A stretch of 64,000 bases of DNA from Methanobacteriota archaeon (GTDB lineage: Archaea > Thermoplasmatota > Poseidoniia > Poseidoniales > Thalassarchaeaceae). Below are positions 17,429-26,363 of this stretch, piece by piece (position 1 is the stretch's first letter; each line of letters opens with the position of its first letter). The DNA lies in the NCBI GenBank assembly GCA_018654845.1, contig JABIKU010000035.1, positions 78,826 to 142,825 of the forward strand. The letters run 5' to 3'. Under the pieces are notes generated by a model. The model did not search any database, had not been told where the DNA came from, and was given only the letters and a program-made list of their open reading frames with translations. A program made the position numbers and the translations under genes.

Positions 17429-20203
17429 ATGGCTGAAAAGAAAGACATGGTTGGATATCGGCAGCAGCCGGGAAAACTACCATTTTCTCGACCGGGCTCT
17501 GGTGGAAAAAAATCCTTTAGCGAGCCGCGTGATGAATCGATGATCCCAGCCAGCCAAGGCGGAGAAAAAGAACAGCCTTGGGGTTCACATCGCCATGACG
17601 AATTACTTTCTGGAAGAGTGATAGGTAAACCAACTTCACTCATAGATAGTAAATGGAAAGTTACCGGTCAAGCTCACTATGGTGATGATATTCGATTACC
17701 TGGAGAATTGATTGGTAAAATTGTTCGCTCACCGCACCATTATGCGAAGGTTCTCTCAATCGATGCTACAAAAGCACTCGAATTACCAGGTGTTGTAGCA
17801 ATCTCAACAGGGGCAGATGCAAGCCAGAAATTTGGCGTCTTACCGGTTACAAAAGACGAGCATGCAATGGCTGTAGAAACGGTCAGGCATGTTGGAGACA
17901 TAGTCGCTTGTGTAGCTGCAGAAAACGAAGTTACTGCTCTCGAAGCTATTCGATTAATCGATGTGGAATACGAAGTTCTCGAGTCGATTCACGATATGAA
18001 AGATGGATTGAATGATTCCGAAAAACCAATTCACGACCGTGGAAAATATCACATTGGTGAAGCAAATATTCAGAAACGTGTCTTTCAAGAATTTGGTGAT
18101 GTGAATGGCATCCAAGACAATGCGATTGCTAGCCATAAATCAAATTGGTATTTTGGTGGAGTTAATCACGCAGCGACAGAACCTCACGCCGCAGTAGCTC
18201 ATTGGGATCCTTCGGGTAGACTAACCCTCTACACACCTCAACAAGTCCCGCACTATGTCCACCGTGCTTTGGCAGATGTGCTGGAAATTCCGATGCATCA
18301 AATCAATGTCCACCGAACTTTTGTTGGTGGTGGATTCGGTGGAAAATCTGACCCGTTTCCACACGAAATGTGCGCTGCAATTTTAGCAAGAAAATCGGGT
18401 CGTCCAGTTCGAATTACTTTCGACCGCGAAGAAGTGTATTGGCTGAATAGGGGTCGACATCCCTCACACATAGAAATGAATCTTCATGCAGATTCTGAAG
18501 GAAGGCTTTGTGGGATTGAAACCGATGCACTAATCGACGGTGGAGCCTTCGCTTCTTTCGGTCATGTTACAACTTATTACAATGGAGTATTACACACCGC
18601 ACCATACGAAATTGGTGCATTTCACTATACCGGAGCGAGAGTTTGGACAAATAAACCAGCCAGTGGTGCAATGAGAGGGCATGGTGCAGTAAATTCACGA
18701 TGTGCAGTGGAGGTAGGAATCGATGATTTATCTGAACAATTATCGGTAGATCCAATTACATTCAGGTTAGCTAATCTATTACCACCACACTCTGCCACTA
18801 TCACTGGATTCAGAGTGACGAGTATCGGTATGCGAGAATGTTTAGAGCGTGTAAAAGAAGCGAGTGGGTGGGATGAAAAATTCCGACAAATGCCACTCGG
18901 AAAAGGTATCGGAATCGGCTGTGGATTTTTCATATCAGGTTCGGGGCTCCCTATTCACTGGGATCCGAATAAATTCCCTCACGCAACTGTTCATCTGAAA
19001 ATAGATATGGATGGTGGCGTAACTGTTCATACTGGAGCCGCAGATATAGGACAGGGATCAGATACCGTCGTCGCCCAATCTGTCGCCGAAGTTCTCGGTC
19101 TGCCATTGGATATGATTCGTGTACGTTCTCGAGATACGGATACATCGCCAGTCGATCTCGGCTCGTACTCTTCGCGAGTAACTTTCATGAATGCTAATGC
19201 CGCGATTTCTGCGGCGATGAAAATCCGCCAAGAATTAATCGATGCAACTGTAATAATCACTGATGCGCCAGCAAAAAAATTGGTTATTGGCGACCGACGA
19301 ATTTTCAGAAAAGATGACCCGGCAGTCGGAGTTTCATATCTAGAAGCTCTACACAAAGCCCAGGAAGAAAAAGGGGCACTCGTCGCTTCTGGTGCTTATC
19401 GCACCCCCCCAATGGGACGGGCACATAAAGGAGCAGCAGCGGGATTAGCGCCCGCGTATTCATTTTCAGCCTATGTAGCAGAAGTGGAAGTAGACCCAGA
19501 AACAGGACAAACCAAAGTCCAAGAGGTATGGGCAGCTCATGATTGTGGAAAGGCATTGAATCCACTCTCCGTAAAGGGGCAGATCATCGGATCTTGTCAC
19601 ATGGGAATGGGGCAAGTACTCTCCGAAGAAATGCGATATGGAAGAAATGGACATTTGATGAATCCAGACCTCCTCGATTACAAAATCCCTAGCATTCATG
19701 AAATGCCAAATGTAACTCCAATCATTGTTGAATCAAACGATCCAGAGGGTCCATTCGGAGCAAAGGAGGCAGGGGAAGGACCACTTTTACCAATCCTACC
19801 TGCTGTCTGCAACGCTGTTTACGATGCCATTGGGATTCGTACACATAATCTACCGATAACACCTGATAAAATGTTCAAAGCGATTGAAAAGAAATGCAAA
19901 TTACTCAGCATCGATGACCCGCTGGATTTGACGAGTCCGAGCCTTGAGTATTCAGAATTGCAATCAACACTCGAGGCTCGAGCAAAGAACCACGCACAAC
20001 GAGATATCGACAGGAGATTGAATGAAAATATCGAAGCCTATCACAATGGCGCTCTATTTGGAAAGGATCCGACTATTCCACCGGATGAAGTTGATGAAAA
20101 TTGGACTGTTTCCGTTTTACCTTCCAAAGAATATCTTTCCAATCCTCGTCTAGCTGGAAAGGCTTGGCTCCACACCGAAAGGCGACATAGGGGTGATGAC
20201 TGA
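17429..20203 (+). CDS. Molybdenum hydroxylase large (Mo-pterin) subunit, 4-hydroxybenzoyl-CoA reductase-like
   Basis: Catalytic subunit holding the Mo-cytosine-dinucleotide cofactor. 924 residues from the ATG at 17429, 4 bases after the small-subunit stop; an upstream ATG at 17396 would overlap it. The first-domain core begins near residue 62 (GRVIGKPTSLID). Cofactor motifs: GGGFGGKSDPFPHEM near 300, MRGHGAVNSR near 415-424, IGQGSD near 540-545, and GPFGAKEAGEGP near 774-785 with the putative catalytic Glu783. The CoxL active-site AYxCSFR loop of true CO dehydrogenase is absent, and the MRGHG and AKEAGEG motifs resemble HcrA. About 60 residues at the N-terminus and 90 at the C-terminus are extra compared with HcrA (recalled as about 770 residues). 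The substrate is unknown. Confidence 0.88.
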   Translation: MAEKKDMVGYRQQPGKLPFSRPGSGGKKSFSEPRDESMIPASQGGEKEQPWGSHRHDELLSGRVIGKPTSLIDSKWKVTGQAHYGDDIRLPGELIGKIVRSPHHYAKVLSIDATKALELPGVVAISTGADASQKFGVLPVTKDEHAMAVETVRHVGDIVACVAAENEVTALEAIRLIDVEYEVLESIHDMKDGLNDSEKPIHDRGKYHIGEANIQKRVFQEFGDVNGIQDNAIASHKSNWYFGGVNHAATEPHAAVAHWDPSGRLTLYTPQQVPHYVHRALADVLEIPMHQINVHRTFVGGGFGGKSDPFPHEMCAAILARKSGRPVRITFDREEVYWLNRGRHPSHIEMNLHADSEGRLCGIETDALIDGGAFASFGHVTTYYNGVLHTAPYEIGAFHYTGARVWTNKPASGAMRGHGAVNSRCAVEVGIDDLSEQLSVDPITFRLANLLPPHSATITGFRVTSIGMRECLERVKEASGWDEKFRQMPLGKGIGIGCGFFISGSGLPIHWDPNKFPHATVHLKIDMDGGVTVHTGAADIGQGSDTVVAQSVAEVLGLPLDMIRVRSRDTDTSPVDLGSYSSRVTFMNANAAISAAMKIRQELIDATVIITDAPAKKLVIGDRRIFRKDDPAVGVSYLEALHKAQEEKGALVASGAYRTPPMGRAHKGAAAGLAPAYSFSAYVAEVEVDPETGQTKVQEVWAAHDCGKALNPLSVKGQIIGSCHMGMGQVLSEEMRYGRNGHLMNPDLLDYKIPSIHEMPNVTPIIVESNDPEGPFGAKEAGEGPLLPILPAVCNAVYDAIGIRTHNLPITPDKMFKAIEKKCKLLSIDDPLDLTSPSLEYSELQSTLEARAKNHAQRDIDRRLNENIEAYHNGALFGKDPTIPPDEVDENWTVSVLPSKEYLSNPRLAGKAWLHTERRHRGDD

Positions 20204-21192
20204 TGCGTATGCCTCCGTTTACTCTACACTCGCCGGCATCTTTGGACGAGGCACTTGAAATTGCATCAAAGTTACAGGACGCAAAAAAAGAATTTGATTG
20301 GGTCGCCGGCGGAACTGACCTACTGCCCAACTACAAATGGCATTTGAATTCCAAGAAAAATGTCATTTCATTGGCTAATGTTACAGAATTATTCGAATTG
20401 AAAGCAACACATATTGGAGCGATGGTCAAACTTCACGAGTTAGTAGAATCGGAAGTGGTTCATCCAGTTCTGGCGAAGGCAGCGAGCATGATTGCGAGCG
20501 TCTTGATCAGACGCTCTGGAACTGTTGGTGGAAATATTTGCCTAGACACTCGATGTTATTGGTTCAACCAAAGTGAAGATTGGCGCGAATCGATTGATTG
20601 GTGCCATAAATGTGATTGCGGCACAGAAGCGGATTGCCGAGTTATTCCTAATCAAAACACACTTTGTGTCGCAACCTACCAAGCAGACCTTGCACCGGTT
20701 TTGATGTGTCTAGACGCAACGATACATCTCGCGTCATCAACAGGAACTCGGTCAATGCAATTGACTGACTTTTTCGAGCTCGACGGTATGACTCGCAATA
20801 AATTGAGACCTGGTGAGCTCGTGACCCACCTCACCATTCCAAAAGATTCTGCGCAATGGGAAGGCGATTACCAAAAATTGCGCCAACGCGAATCTTGGGA
20901 TTTCCCTGAAGCAGGAGTGGCAGTCATGTGGAAGATGAATGGAAAAAATTCTCCTAATGATCTCAGAGTTGCTACAACAGGTCTAGAATCCATTCCCGGT
21001 TTCCATCAATCTCAAGCCCAATATGCCCTGGAGGATTGGAATGGAAAAGAAAGCATAAAGTCACTTGCAGAATCCATTAGAAAAGCAGTGAAGCCGGTTC
21101 AAAACACTTGGTACACGCCTTCATACAGAAGGAAGATGGCCCGAGTATTGACAAAAAGAGCCTGTGCAGGACTATTGGAGGATTCTAAATGA
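20203..21192 (+). CDS. Molybdenum hydroxylase FAD subunit with extra [4Fe-4S] motif (HcrB-like)
   Basis: FAD-binding medium subunit, 329 residues; its start overlaps the large-subunit stop (TGATG). FAD contacts are AGGTDLLPN at 35-43 and SGTVGGNICLDTR at 105-117. An insertion at about 118-155 carries C118, C134, C137, C139, C145 and C155. In Thauera 4-hydroxybenzoyl-CoA reductase beta (HcrB) the corresponding loop binds a [4Fe-4S] cluster through Cys122, Cys138, Cys146 and Cys155 (numbers recalled). Here C118, C134, C145 and C155 have nearly the same spacing, and the flanking words YWFNQSEDWR and TYQADLAPVLM match that family. Ordinary xanthine or CO dehydrogenase FAD subunits lack this loop. 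The gene downstream overlaps by ATGA. Confidence 0.9.
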   Translation: MRMPPFTLHSPASLDEALEIASKLQDAKKEFDWVAGGTDLLPNYKWHLNSKKNVISLANVTELFELKATHIGAMVKLHELVESEVVHPVLAKAASMIASVLIRRSGTVGGNICLDTRCYWFNQSEDWRESIDWCHKCDCGTEADCRVIPNQNTLCVATYQADLAPVLMCLDATIHLASSTGTRSMQLTDFFELDGMTRNKLRPGELVTHLTIPKDSAQWEGDYQKLRQRESWDFPEAGVAVMWKMNGKNSPNDLRVATTGLESIPGFHQSQAQYALEDWNGKESIKSLAESIRKAVKPVQNTWYTPSYRRKMARVLTKRACAGLLEDSK

Positions 21193-22139
21193 CAAAAAAA
21201 TATCAATCAATTATTCTGATTTTTGTACTATTTTCGTCATTATCGGCCGGATTAACTCAAGCCCAACCAGAATTAGGAAATTGGGAGCTAGGAATCGAAT
21301 ACCCTGAAGACGACTCAAATAATTCCTTTATCATTAGCAAAACAGGTCAAGTCAGTATCAGTTTTTTCGTCGACAATTCACAATTCGTTGACATTGAAGT
21401 CGAATTCGAATACGAAATACCATTCGAAGGAGAAAGTTCAGGTCCTGAAAGTGAAATAATTAGTTCAGGCGAAAATAAATCATTCACTTTAGTGGTTTCA
21501 AATATCAATGTTTTCGAATATGCGGCTGAGTCAAAAGATATTTTGAAAATAACTGCAAATTTAGTTTCAAGGGCAGGGATTGCTGTTATTATTCCAGAAA
21601 ATCAAGAAAAATCTGCCGACCTCAAGATACCAACAATTTACTCACTTGAGGCCGACATACTCGACCCCATCGGCCCAATGAATGCAGGCACTGATATGAT
21701 TCTCAGAGTTAATGTAGTGAATGTCGGAAATGTCAAAGATCGAGTCGGCGACCTTGAAATTAGTGATAATTGTCCACTCTTGACTCTAGATAATGGCCTA
21801 GATTCCTTGATGACCACAGAAATAAATCTTGGAGGAACTGCTATGGCAGACCTGAAAATAACCGCTTCTGAAAGCCATCCTGAAAAAAAATGTAGAATCG
21901 AAATTGCAGTATATTCCAATGGGGCGATGAATGCAGGAAGTTCAGAAATTTCTGAAGATGACACTACGGTTACGGTAGAACCGCCACTATCCAACCCTAG
22001 TACTGACCCTGATGAACCAGAAGATCCTGAGAACCCGATTGAAGTGGTAAGTTCAAATCTACCTGCACCCGGATTATTTATTGTAACAATTGGAATTTTT
22101 GGGGCATTAATCGCAACAAAGAAGAAAACGATTGAGTGA
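21189..22139 (+). CDS. Secreted surface protein coupled to the molybdenum hydroxylase operon
   Basis: 316 residues, function not recognised. A signal peptide occupies about 1-25 (IILIFVLFSSLSAGLTQA). The mature part is beta-rich and acidic, with two probable Ig-like or CARDB-like domains; SLEADILDPIGPMNAGTDMI and VVNVGNVKDRVG begin the second. A Pro/Asp/Glu-rich linker (DPDEPEDPENP) precedes a C-terminal LPAPG motif, a hydrophobic helix of about 18 residues and the basic end KKKTIE, which looks like an archaeal sorting tail. The start codon overlaps the FAD-subunit stop (ATGA), so it is translationally coupled to a cytoplasmic enzyme operon, which is unusual. It may help present a substrate, but that is speculation. 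Confidence 0.8.
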   Translation: MTKKYQSIILIFVLFSSLSAGLTQAQPELGNWELGIEYPEDDSNNSFIISKTGQVSISFFVDNSQFVDIEVEFEYEIPFEGESSGPESEIISSGENKSFTLVVSNINVFEYAAESKDILKITANLVSRAGIAVIIPENQEKSADLKIPTIYSLEADILDPIGPMNAGTDMILRVNVVNVGNVKDRVGDLEISDNCPLLTLDNGLDSLMTTEINLGGTAMADLKITASESHPEKKCRIEIAVYSNGAMNAGSSEISEDDTTVTVEPPLSNPSTDPDEPEDPENPIEVVSSNLPAPGLFIVTIGIFGALIATKKKTIE

Positions 22140-22308
22140 TTTTCCCTTTTTCAATTTAGAATTCAAATAGTGTATTTTTTTGACTGAATCGAAACAAATC
22201 GTATGAAAACGCCGAACTTTCATCAGCAACCTATAACTGCACATCATTACTGGCACGGCCACTGTAAGTGTTGTCTCAGTTCAATAACAGTAATGAGTTT
22301 GAATAACG
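22140..22308 (+). other. Intergenic region before the MoxR operon
   Basis: A 169-base gap with T-rich tracts at 22142-22151 and 22175-22181, which could end transcription of the hydroxylase operon. The rest presumably contains the promoter of the next operon. No RNA gene or clear palindrome was recognised. Confidence 0.35.
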
Positions 22309-23919
22309 ATGTCTGAAGAAAATAATTCTGAAAGCGAGTTTACCTCGTATGTGGTATGGTCCATCGCGATCACTACCGCCCTTCTTCTTCTGCTTCCAAT
22401 GATCTTCGTTGTTGGCAAAGAAACCGCTTATTCTGCCTACTATGAAGGAGGTGATTCTAAAGATTCTCAACTCGCTCAACTAACGGATATGCGGGCCTCA
22501 CTCGATGATAATGAAGGATATTTTATTGCAAATACAATGTCTACACCTATGCTGGTAAATGACTGGAAAGATCCTCATCGAACCCTCTTGGTAATTATCG
22601 CACCAGAAAAACCGATTGATGAAACCGAAGCTGATGCTATTTACGATTTTGTTACAAAAAAAGGTGGAAAGGTCATTCTCGCTGCTGATGGAACAAATGC
22701 AAATAGATTGGCATCGAAATTTGGTATTACCTACTTCGATGCCCCATTAAATGATGAAAATCAATTCTGGTTAGAATATGATGATCAAGGCCCATTGCCA
22801 TATCCTTCTTGGCAAAATGTTTGGAGCGTCGCTACAATCGAGACCGATGTTAATGGTATGGAACCTGGTGCATCTCGTAAAGGGTGTTCAGATTTTCAAA
22901 TCGCAAACGATGACCCTCGGGCCTGCCGTATGCCAGTTATGTTCCGCTCACCAACCGGCATTCGATATGAACCAACTTTGGAAGATAATCGACTAGATGA
23001 AGACCCGAATAAGCGAGATGTTAGCGTCCTAGCAACTGCCTCATCATCAGCATTTATCGATATGGTCGGAGATGGAGATTCAAGTAATCCACTAAACCCA
23101 GCACCAGGTGACCTTTCTCTAATGGTTAGATTCGATTACCCGAATATCGAGGCATTTGACCGAGTTCGCAGTAAACAGCGAGGAATCGTCGGCGGAGATA
23201 TGGCTGAAATAATGGTAACTGGATCTATCGTGTTCGTCTCAGATGAAGAGGCGTTTTCAAATCGACTTTGGAATCTTGATGTAGCCCGGCAAACAGGTAT
23301 GCGTGAATCTTGCGAAGGAGTTGTAGGCAGCTGCTGGATGAATGAGATTCATGACAATAACGATTGGAAGGGTAATGATGCTTATTTCCAGATGTTAATC
23401 CACTCGATGATGGAATTCGATAATCTAGAATTATCAAGTTCAGTCCGCCAAAATTCAAATAATTTCCAAGTCGTATTCGATGAGAGTCGTCATGTTACCG
23501 GAATTATCTCCGCACCATTTGTTGAAGCGATGGGAACTGTTGTTCTCCTAACATCGAATACCTTCCTGAAGTGGCTCGTAGTGTTGAATGTCGGATTACT
23601 ACTGCTCGTCGCAATGATGGTCATACCTGAGAAAGAAAATTGGCGCCATGTGTTCGATTTAACTAGATTCAATCAACGGCCGAATAAACTCGACCCGAGT
23701 TCATACCGGCTGCGTGTTCAGCAATCTCTTTTCACAAAAGTTCGTGTCCATCATGACCTAACAAGAGATCAGATGGCCTCGAAACCTCCTGCAGAAATTC
23801 AATCGATGATAGGAGATCCCAGACTCGTCGAATTGGCATATAGCCAATCCCGTACATACTCACCCCAAGAACTGCGACAACTTATGTTGGCCATTCGTAA
23901 ATGGGGTAAGAGCAATTAA
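22309..23919 (+). CDS. Membrane protein with DUF4350-like domain, MoxR operon
   Basis: 536 residues. A transmembrane helix at about 14-36 (WSIAITTALLLLLPMIFVVG) is followed by an extracytoplasmic DUF4350-like domain: RTLLVIIAPEKPIDETEADA, then YDFVTKKGGKVILAADG. A second helix lies at about 408-445 (VVLLTSNTFLKWLVVLNVG onward), then a cytoplasmic tail of about 95 residues. Such proteins, related to GATase-fold domains, commonly occur with MoxR ATPase and DUF58 genes, exactly as here. Its biochemical role is unknown; the context suggests an envelope-associated assembly or chaperone system. It is the first gene of a four-gene operon. Confidence 0.82.
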   Translation: MSEENNSESEFTSYVVWSIAITTALLLLLPMIFVVGKETAYSAYYEGGDSKDSQLAQLTDMRASLDDNEGYFIANTMSTPMLVNDWKDPHRTLLVIIAPEKPIDETEADAIYDFVTKKGGKVILAADGTNANRLASKFGITYFDAPLNDENQFWLEYDDQGPLPYPSWQNVWSVATIETDVNGMEPGASRKGCSDFQIANDDPRACRMPVMFRSPTGIRYEPTLEDNRLDEDPNKRDVSVLATASSSAFIDMVGDGDSSNPLNPAPGDLSLMVRFDYPNIEAFDRVRSKQRGIVGGDMAEIMVTGSIVFVSDEEAFSNRLWNLDVARQTGMRESCEGVVGSCWMNEIHDNNDWKGNDAYFQMLIHSMMEFDNLELSSSVRQNSNNFQVVFDESRHVTGIISAPFVEAMGTVVLLTSNTFLKWLVVLNVGLLLLVAMMVIPEKENWRHVFDLTRFNQRPNKLDPSSYRLRVQQSLFTKVRVHHDLTRDQMASKPPAEIQSMIGDPRLVELAYSQSRTYSPQELRQLMLAIRKWGKSN

Positions 23920-23937
23920 AAATTGGAGAGAAATAAT

Positions 23938-24993
23938 ATGAATGCAACACCACCAGCAGATAAACCAGCAGCCCCGCCAACAGACGCGGTCGCTCAGGGT
24001 TATGCAAAGAAGGCAGAAGCCGCACGTGGAACAAAGAAAATGACTGACAGACTGATTGCTGTCGGCGCAATCGGAGAAGCGATTAGTGTTGAAGTTCAGA
24101 AAGTCATTATTGGAAAGGCACACGTTATCGACAATGTTCTTGTCGATATTTTGGCTAATGGAAACCTTCTGTTCGAGGATTATCCCGGATTGGCAAAAAC
24201 TCTGATGACCAACACCTTCGCTGACGCGCTTGGATGTGATTTCAAGCGTGTTCAGTTCACCCCGGATTTGCTTCCAGCAGATATTACCGGAACGAACATT
24301 TACGATGCGAAGAAAGGAGAATTTACCTTTAAACCTGGTCCAATCTTCTGTAACTTACTTCTTTCTGACGAGATTAATCGTGCGCCTCCAAAGACGCAAG
24401 CTGCTCTTCTAGAAGCGATGCAAGAGAAGCAGGTTACCGTTGGTATCGTAACTCACAAACTACCTGCTCCATTCTTGACGATGGCTACACAAAATCCTGT
24501 AGAGCAAGAAGGAACCTATCCTCTGCCTGAAGCTCAACTAGACCGTTTCATGTTCAAGATGTCCGTCGGTTATCCAGATCGTGCTGATGAAGATGAGATT
24601 CTAGCTCGACGTATTATTCGTAAGAAAGATGAGGTTGATGTTGAAACGATTACCGACCCCGCTCGTGTCGTAGCTATGCAACAATCAATCGAAGATGTCT
24701 ATGTCGACCCTGCTGTACGAATGTATATGGTTGAGATCGTATCAAGAACTCGTGAAGACCCACGAGTCTTAGTCGGTGCATCACCTCGTGGTTCACAAGC
24801 TCTGTTGAAGACAAGCCGTGCTGCTGCTGCAATGCACGGTCGCGACTTCGTCACACCAGATGACGTGAAATCAGTTGCAATCCTTGCGGTTGCTCACAGA
24901 TTAATCCTCAAACCGGAACACCAAATTAAGGGACTTGAGAATGACCAGATTATCACCGACATCCTAAGGCAAGTGCCTGTACCAACAGTTTGA
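23938..24993 (+). CDS. MoxR-family AAA+ ATPase
   Basis: Cytoplasmic AAA+ ATPase thought to act as a chaperone for cofactor insertion or complex assembly. About 351 residues from the ATG at 23938, chosen because GGAGAG stands 6-11 bases before it; an in-frame TTG at 23923 is the alternative. Walker A is EDYPGLAKT (about 80-88), Walker B is LLLSDEINRAPPK (about 140-152), sensor 1 is MATQNPVEQEGTYPLPEAQL, and the sensor 2/lid region contains GASPRGSQALLKTSRA. All ATPase motifs are intact. An Ala/Pro-rich N-terminal tail of about 20 residues is unusual. It lies between the DUF4350 and DUF58 genes, its usual partners. Confidence 0.94.
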   Translation: MNATPPADKPAAPPTDAVAQGYAKKAEAARGTKKMTDRLIAVGAIGEAISVEVQKVIIGKAHVIDNVLVDILANGNLLFEDYPGLAKTLMTNTFADALGCDFKRVQFTPDLLPADITGTNIYDAKKGEFTFKPGPIFCNLLLSDEINRAPPKTQAALLEAMQEKQVTVGIVTHKLPAPFLTMATQNPVEQEGTYPLPEAQLDRFMFKMSVGYPDRADEDEILARRIIRKKDEVDVETITDPARVVAMQQSIEDVYVDPAVRMYMVEIVSRTREDPRVLVGASPRGSQALLKTSRAAAAMHGRDFVTPDDVKSVAILAVAHRLILKPEHQIKGLENDQIITDILRQVPVPTV

Positions 24994-25032
24994 GAAAATT
25001 CTCAAATCAATTGAAAAAGGAGGTTTTTGGAA

Positions 25033-26352
25033 ATGGCATGGAGTAGGAAATCAGCGATGTTTGCATCGCTGGCTGTAGCACTTTACTTGTTGGGGCTGGT
25101 TTTGCGAAACCAGCAACTCGTCACAGTTGCTGTAGTCTTACTCTCCTTCCTTACTTGGGCGGCTTTTCGTACAGCCCATGCGGATGTATCTTCTTCAGGA
25201 AGACGAATCGATGATGCCGCTGATACGTCAGGCATCGCACTACAAAACCTAGTCGCGTTACGAAAATTATCTTCCGCACGCGTCTTCGAAGACGGTGAAG
25301 TAGATGTGTCCTTACGAATTCAGAACCGTTCAAATCTCTCCAAGGTTCTGGAAGTTCGCGACCGCGTCCCTGAAGTTATGCGTATCAAGAAAGGAGCGAA
25401 TTATGTCCTGATGGAATTAGGGCCACAAAGAGAAACTGAAATCGCGTATACGATTGAAGCTCCCCTTCGTGGTTTCTACACAATCGGGCCAGTTTGCATT
25501 CGCATCCAAGACACATTTGGATTATTCCATAATGAAAGAGAGATTCATCTCTATGATGATTTTCTAGTATTCCCAAAAATGGAAGATATCAAAGATGCTC
25601 TAATTAAGAGTCGCGTACCAAAAATCTTCACCGGGGCAGTAAATATTCGTAATCCAGGAGATGGATCAAATTTTTACAACCTTCGCGAGTATGTCGAAGG
25701 AGATTCAATGAGAAAAGTCAACTGGAATGCTACTGCTCGATCGGGTGGAAAAATGATGGTAAATGAGTACGAAAGAGATGCGGTAAGTGATATTATTCTA
25801 ATCATAGATAGTCGCTCAGTATCTGAAACTGGACCAGTCAGTAGAAACTCCTTAGTCTACAGTACTCGTGCTGCAGCATCTCTCGCACAATATTTCCTCT
25901 CCCGTCGAGATTCAGTAGGATTGGTTGTCTATAGCGACGAAATCGTATCAGTTGACAGAGACACAGGAAAGAAACAATTGTATGTTCTTCTGACGAAATT
26001 GGCTGGAGCGATGGCAAAAGGAAATACTCCTCTTCGAGTTGTTACGAACCGAATCATGCCACATATCAATCGTGGAAGTCCGATTATCATACTCTCTCCA
26101 TTAGAAGATGACCCCACAATCATCGATGCAGTTCGAGATTTCCGCGCTCGAAATTTCGACGTCACTGTACTATCTCCGAGCAGCCTAGAATTCGAATTCG
26201 ATGCTCGAAGATTAGATCGGACAGGATATGAATTACTCAAGACTGAACGTGATATTCTCATCAGTGAATTAAGAGGTCTTGGCGCATTCGTCATGGATTG
26301 GGAGCCTGATATGTTACTAGATACTGCATTGTCTGGCGCAAGAGGATTTTAG
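25033..26352 (+). CDS. DUF58-domain membrane protein
   Basis: 439 residues from the ATG at 25033; GGAGG at 25019-25023 is the Shine-Dalgarno site, while an in-frame TTG at 25027 is too close to it. Two hydrophobic helices lie at about 10-45. An extracellular-type beta domain (DGEVDVSLRIQNRSNLSKV) comes next, followed by the DUF58 core: FYNLREYVEGDSMRKVNWNA and then SGGKMMVNEYERD near 225-255. A vWA-like fold follows (ILIIDSRSVSE, SVGLVVYSDEI). DUF58 proteins are the standard partners of MoxR ATPases. Function unknown; the vWA-like part may bind a metal and a client protein. Confidence 0.9.
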   Translation: MAWSRKSAMFASLAVALYLLGLVLRNQQLVTVAVVLLSFLTWAAFRTAHADVSSSGRRIDDAADTSGIALQNLVALRKLSSARVFEDGEVDVSLRIQNRSNLSKVLEVRDRVPEVMRIKKGANYVLMELGPQRETEIAYTIEAPLRGFYTIGPVCIRIQDTFGLFHNEREIHLYDDFLVFPKMEDIKDALIKSRVPKIFTGAVNIRNPGDGSNFYNLREYVEGDSMRKVNWNATARSGGKMMVNEYERDAVSDIILIIDSRSVSETGPVSRNSLVYSTRAAASLAQYFLSRRDSVGLVVYSDEIVSVDRDTGKKQLYVLLTKLAGAMAKGNTPLRVVTNRIMPHINRGSPIIILSPLEDDPTIIDAVRDFRARNFDVTVLSPSSLEFEFDARRLDRTGYELLKTERDILISELRGLGAFVMDWEPDMLLDTALSGARGF

Positions 26353-26363
26353 GAGGTGAATAG

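Noticed and set aside
17429..20203. Aerobic CO dehydrogenase large subunit (CoxL)
   Set aside because: The AYxCSFR active-site loop is absent, and the FAD subunit has the HcrB-type cysteine loop.
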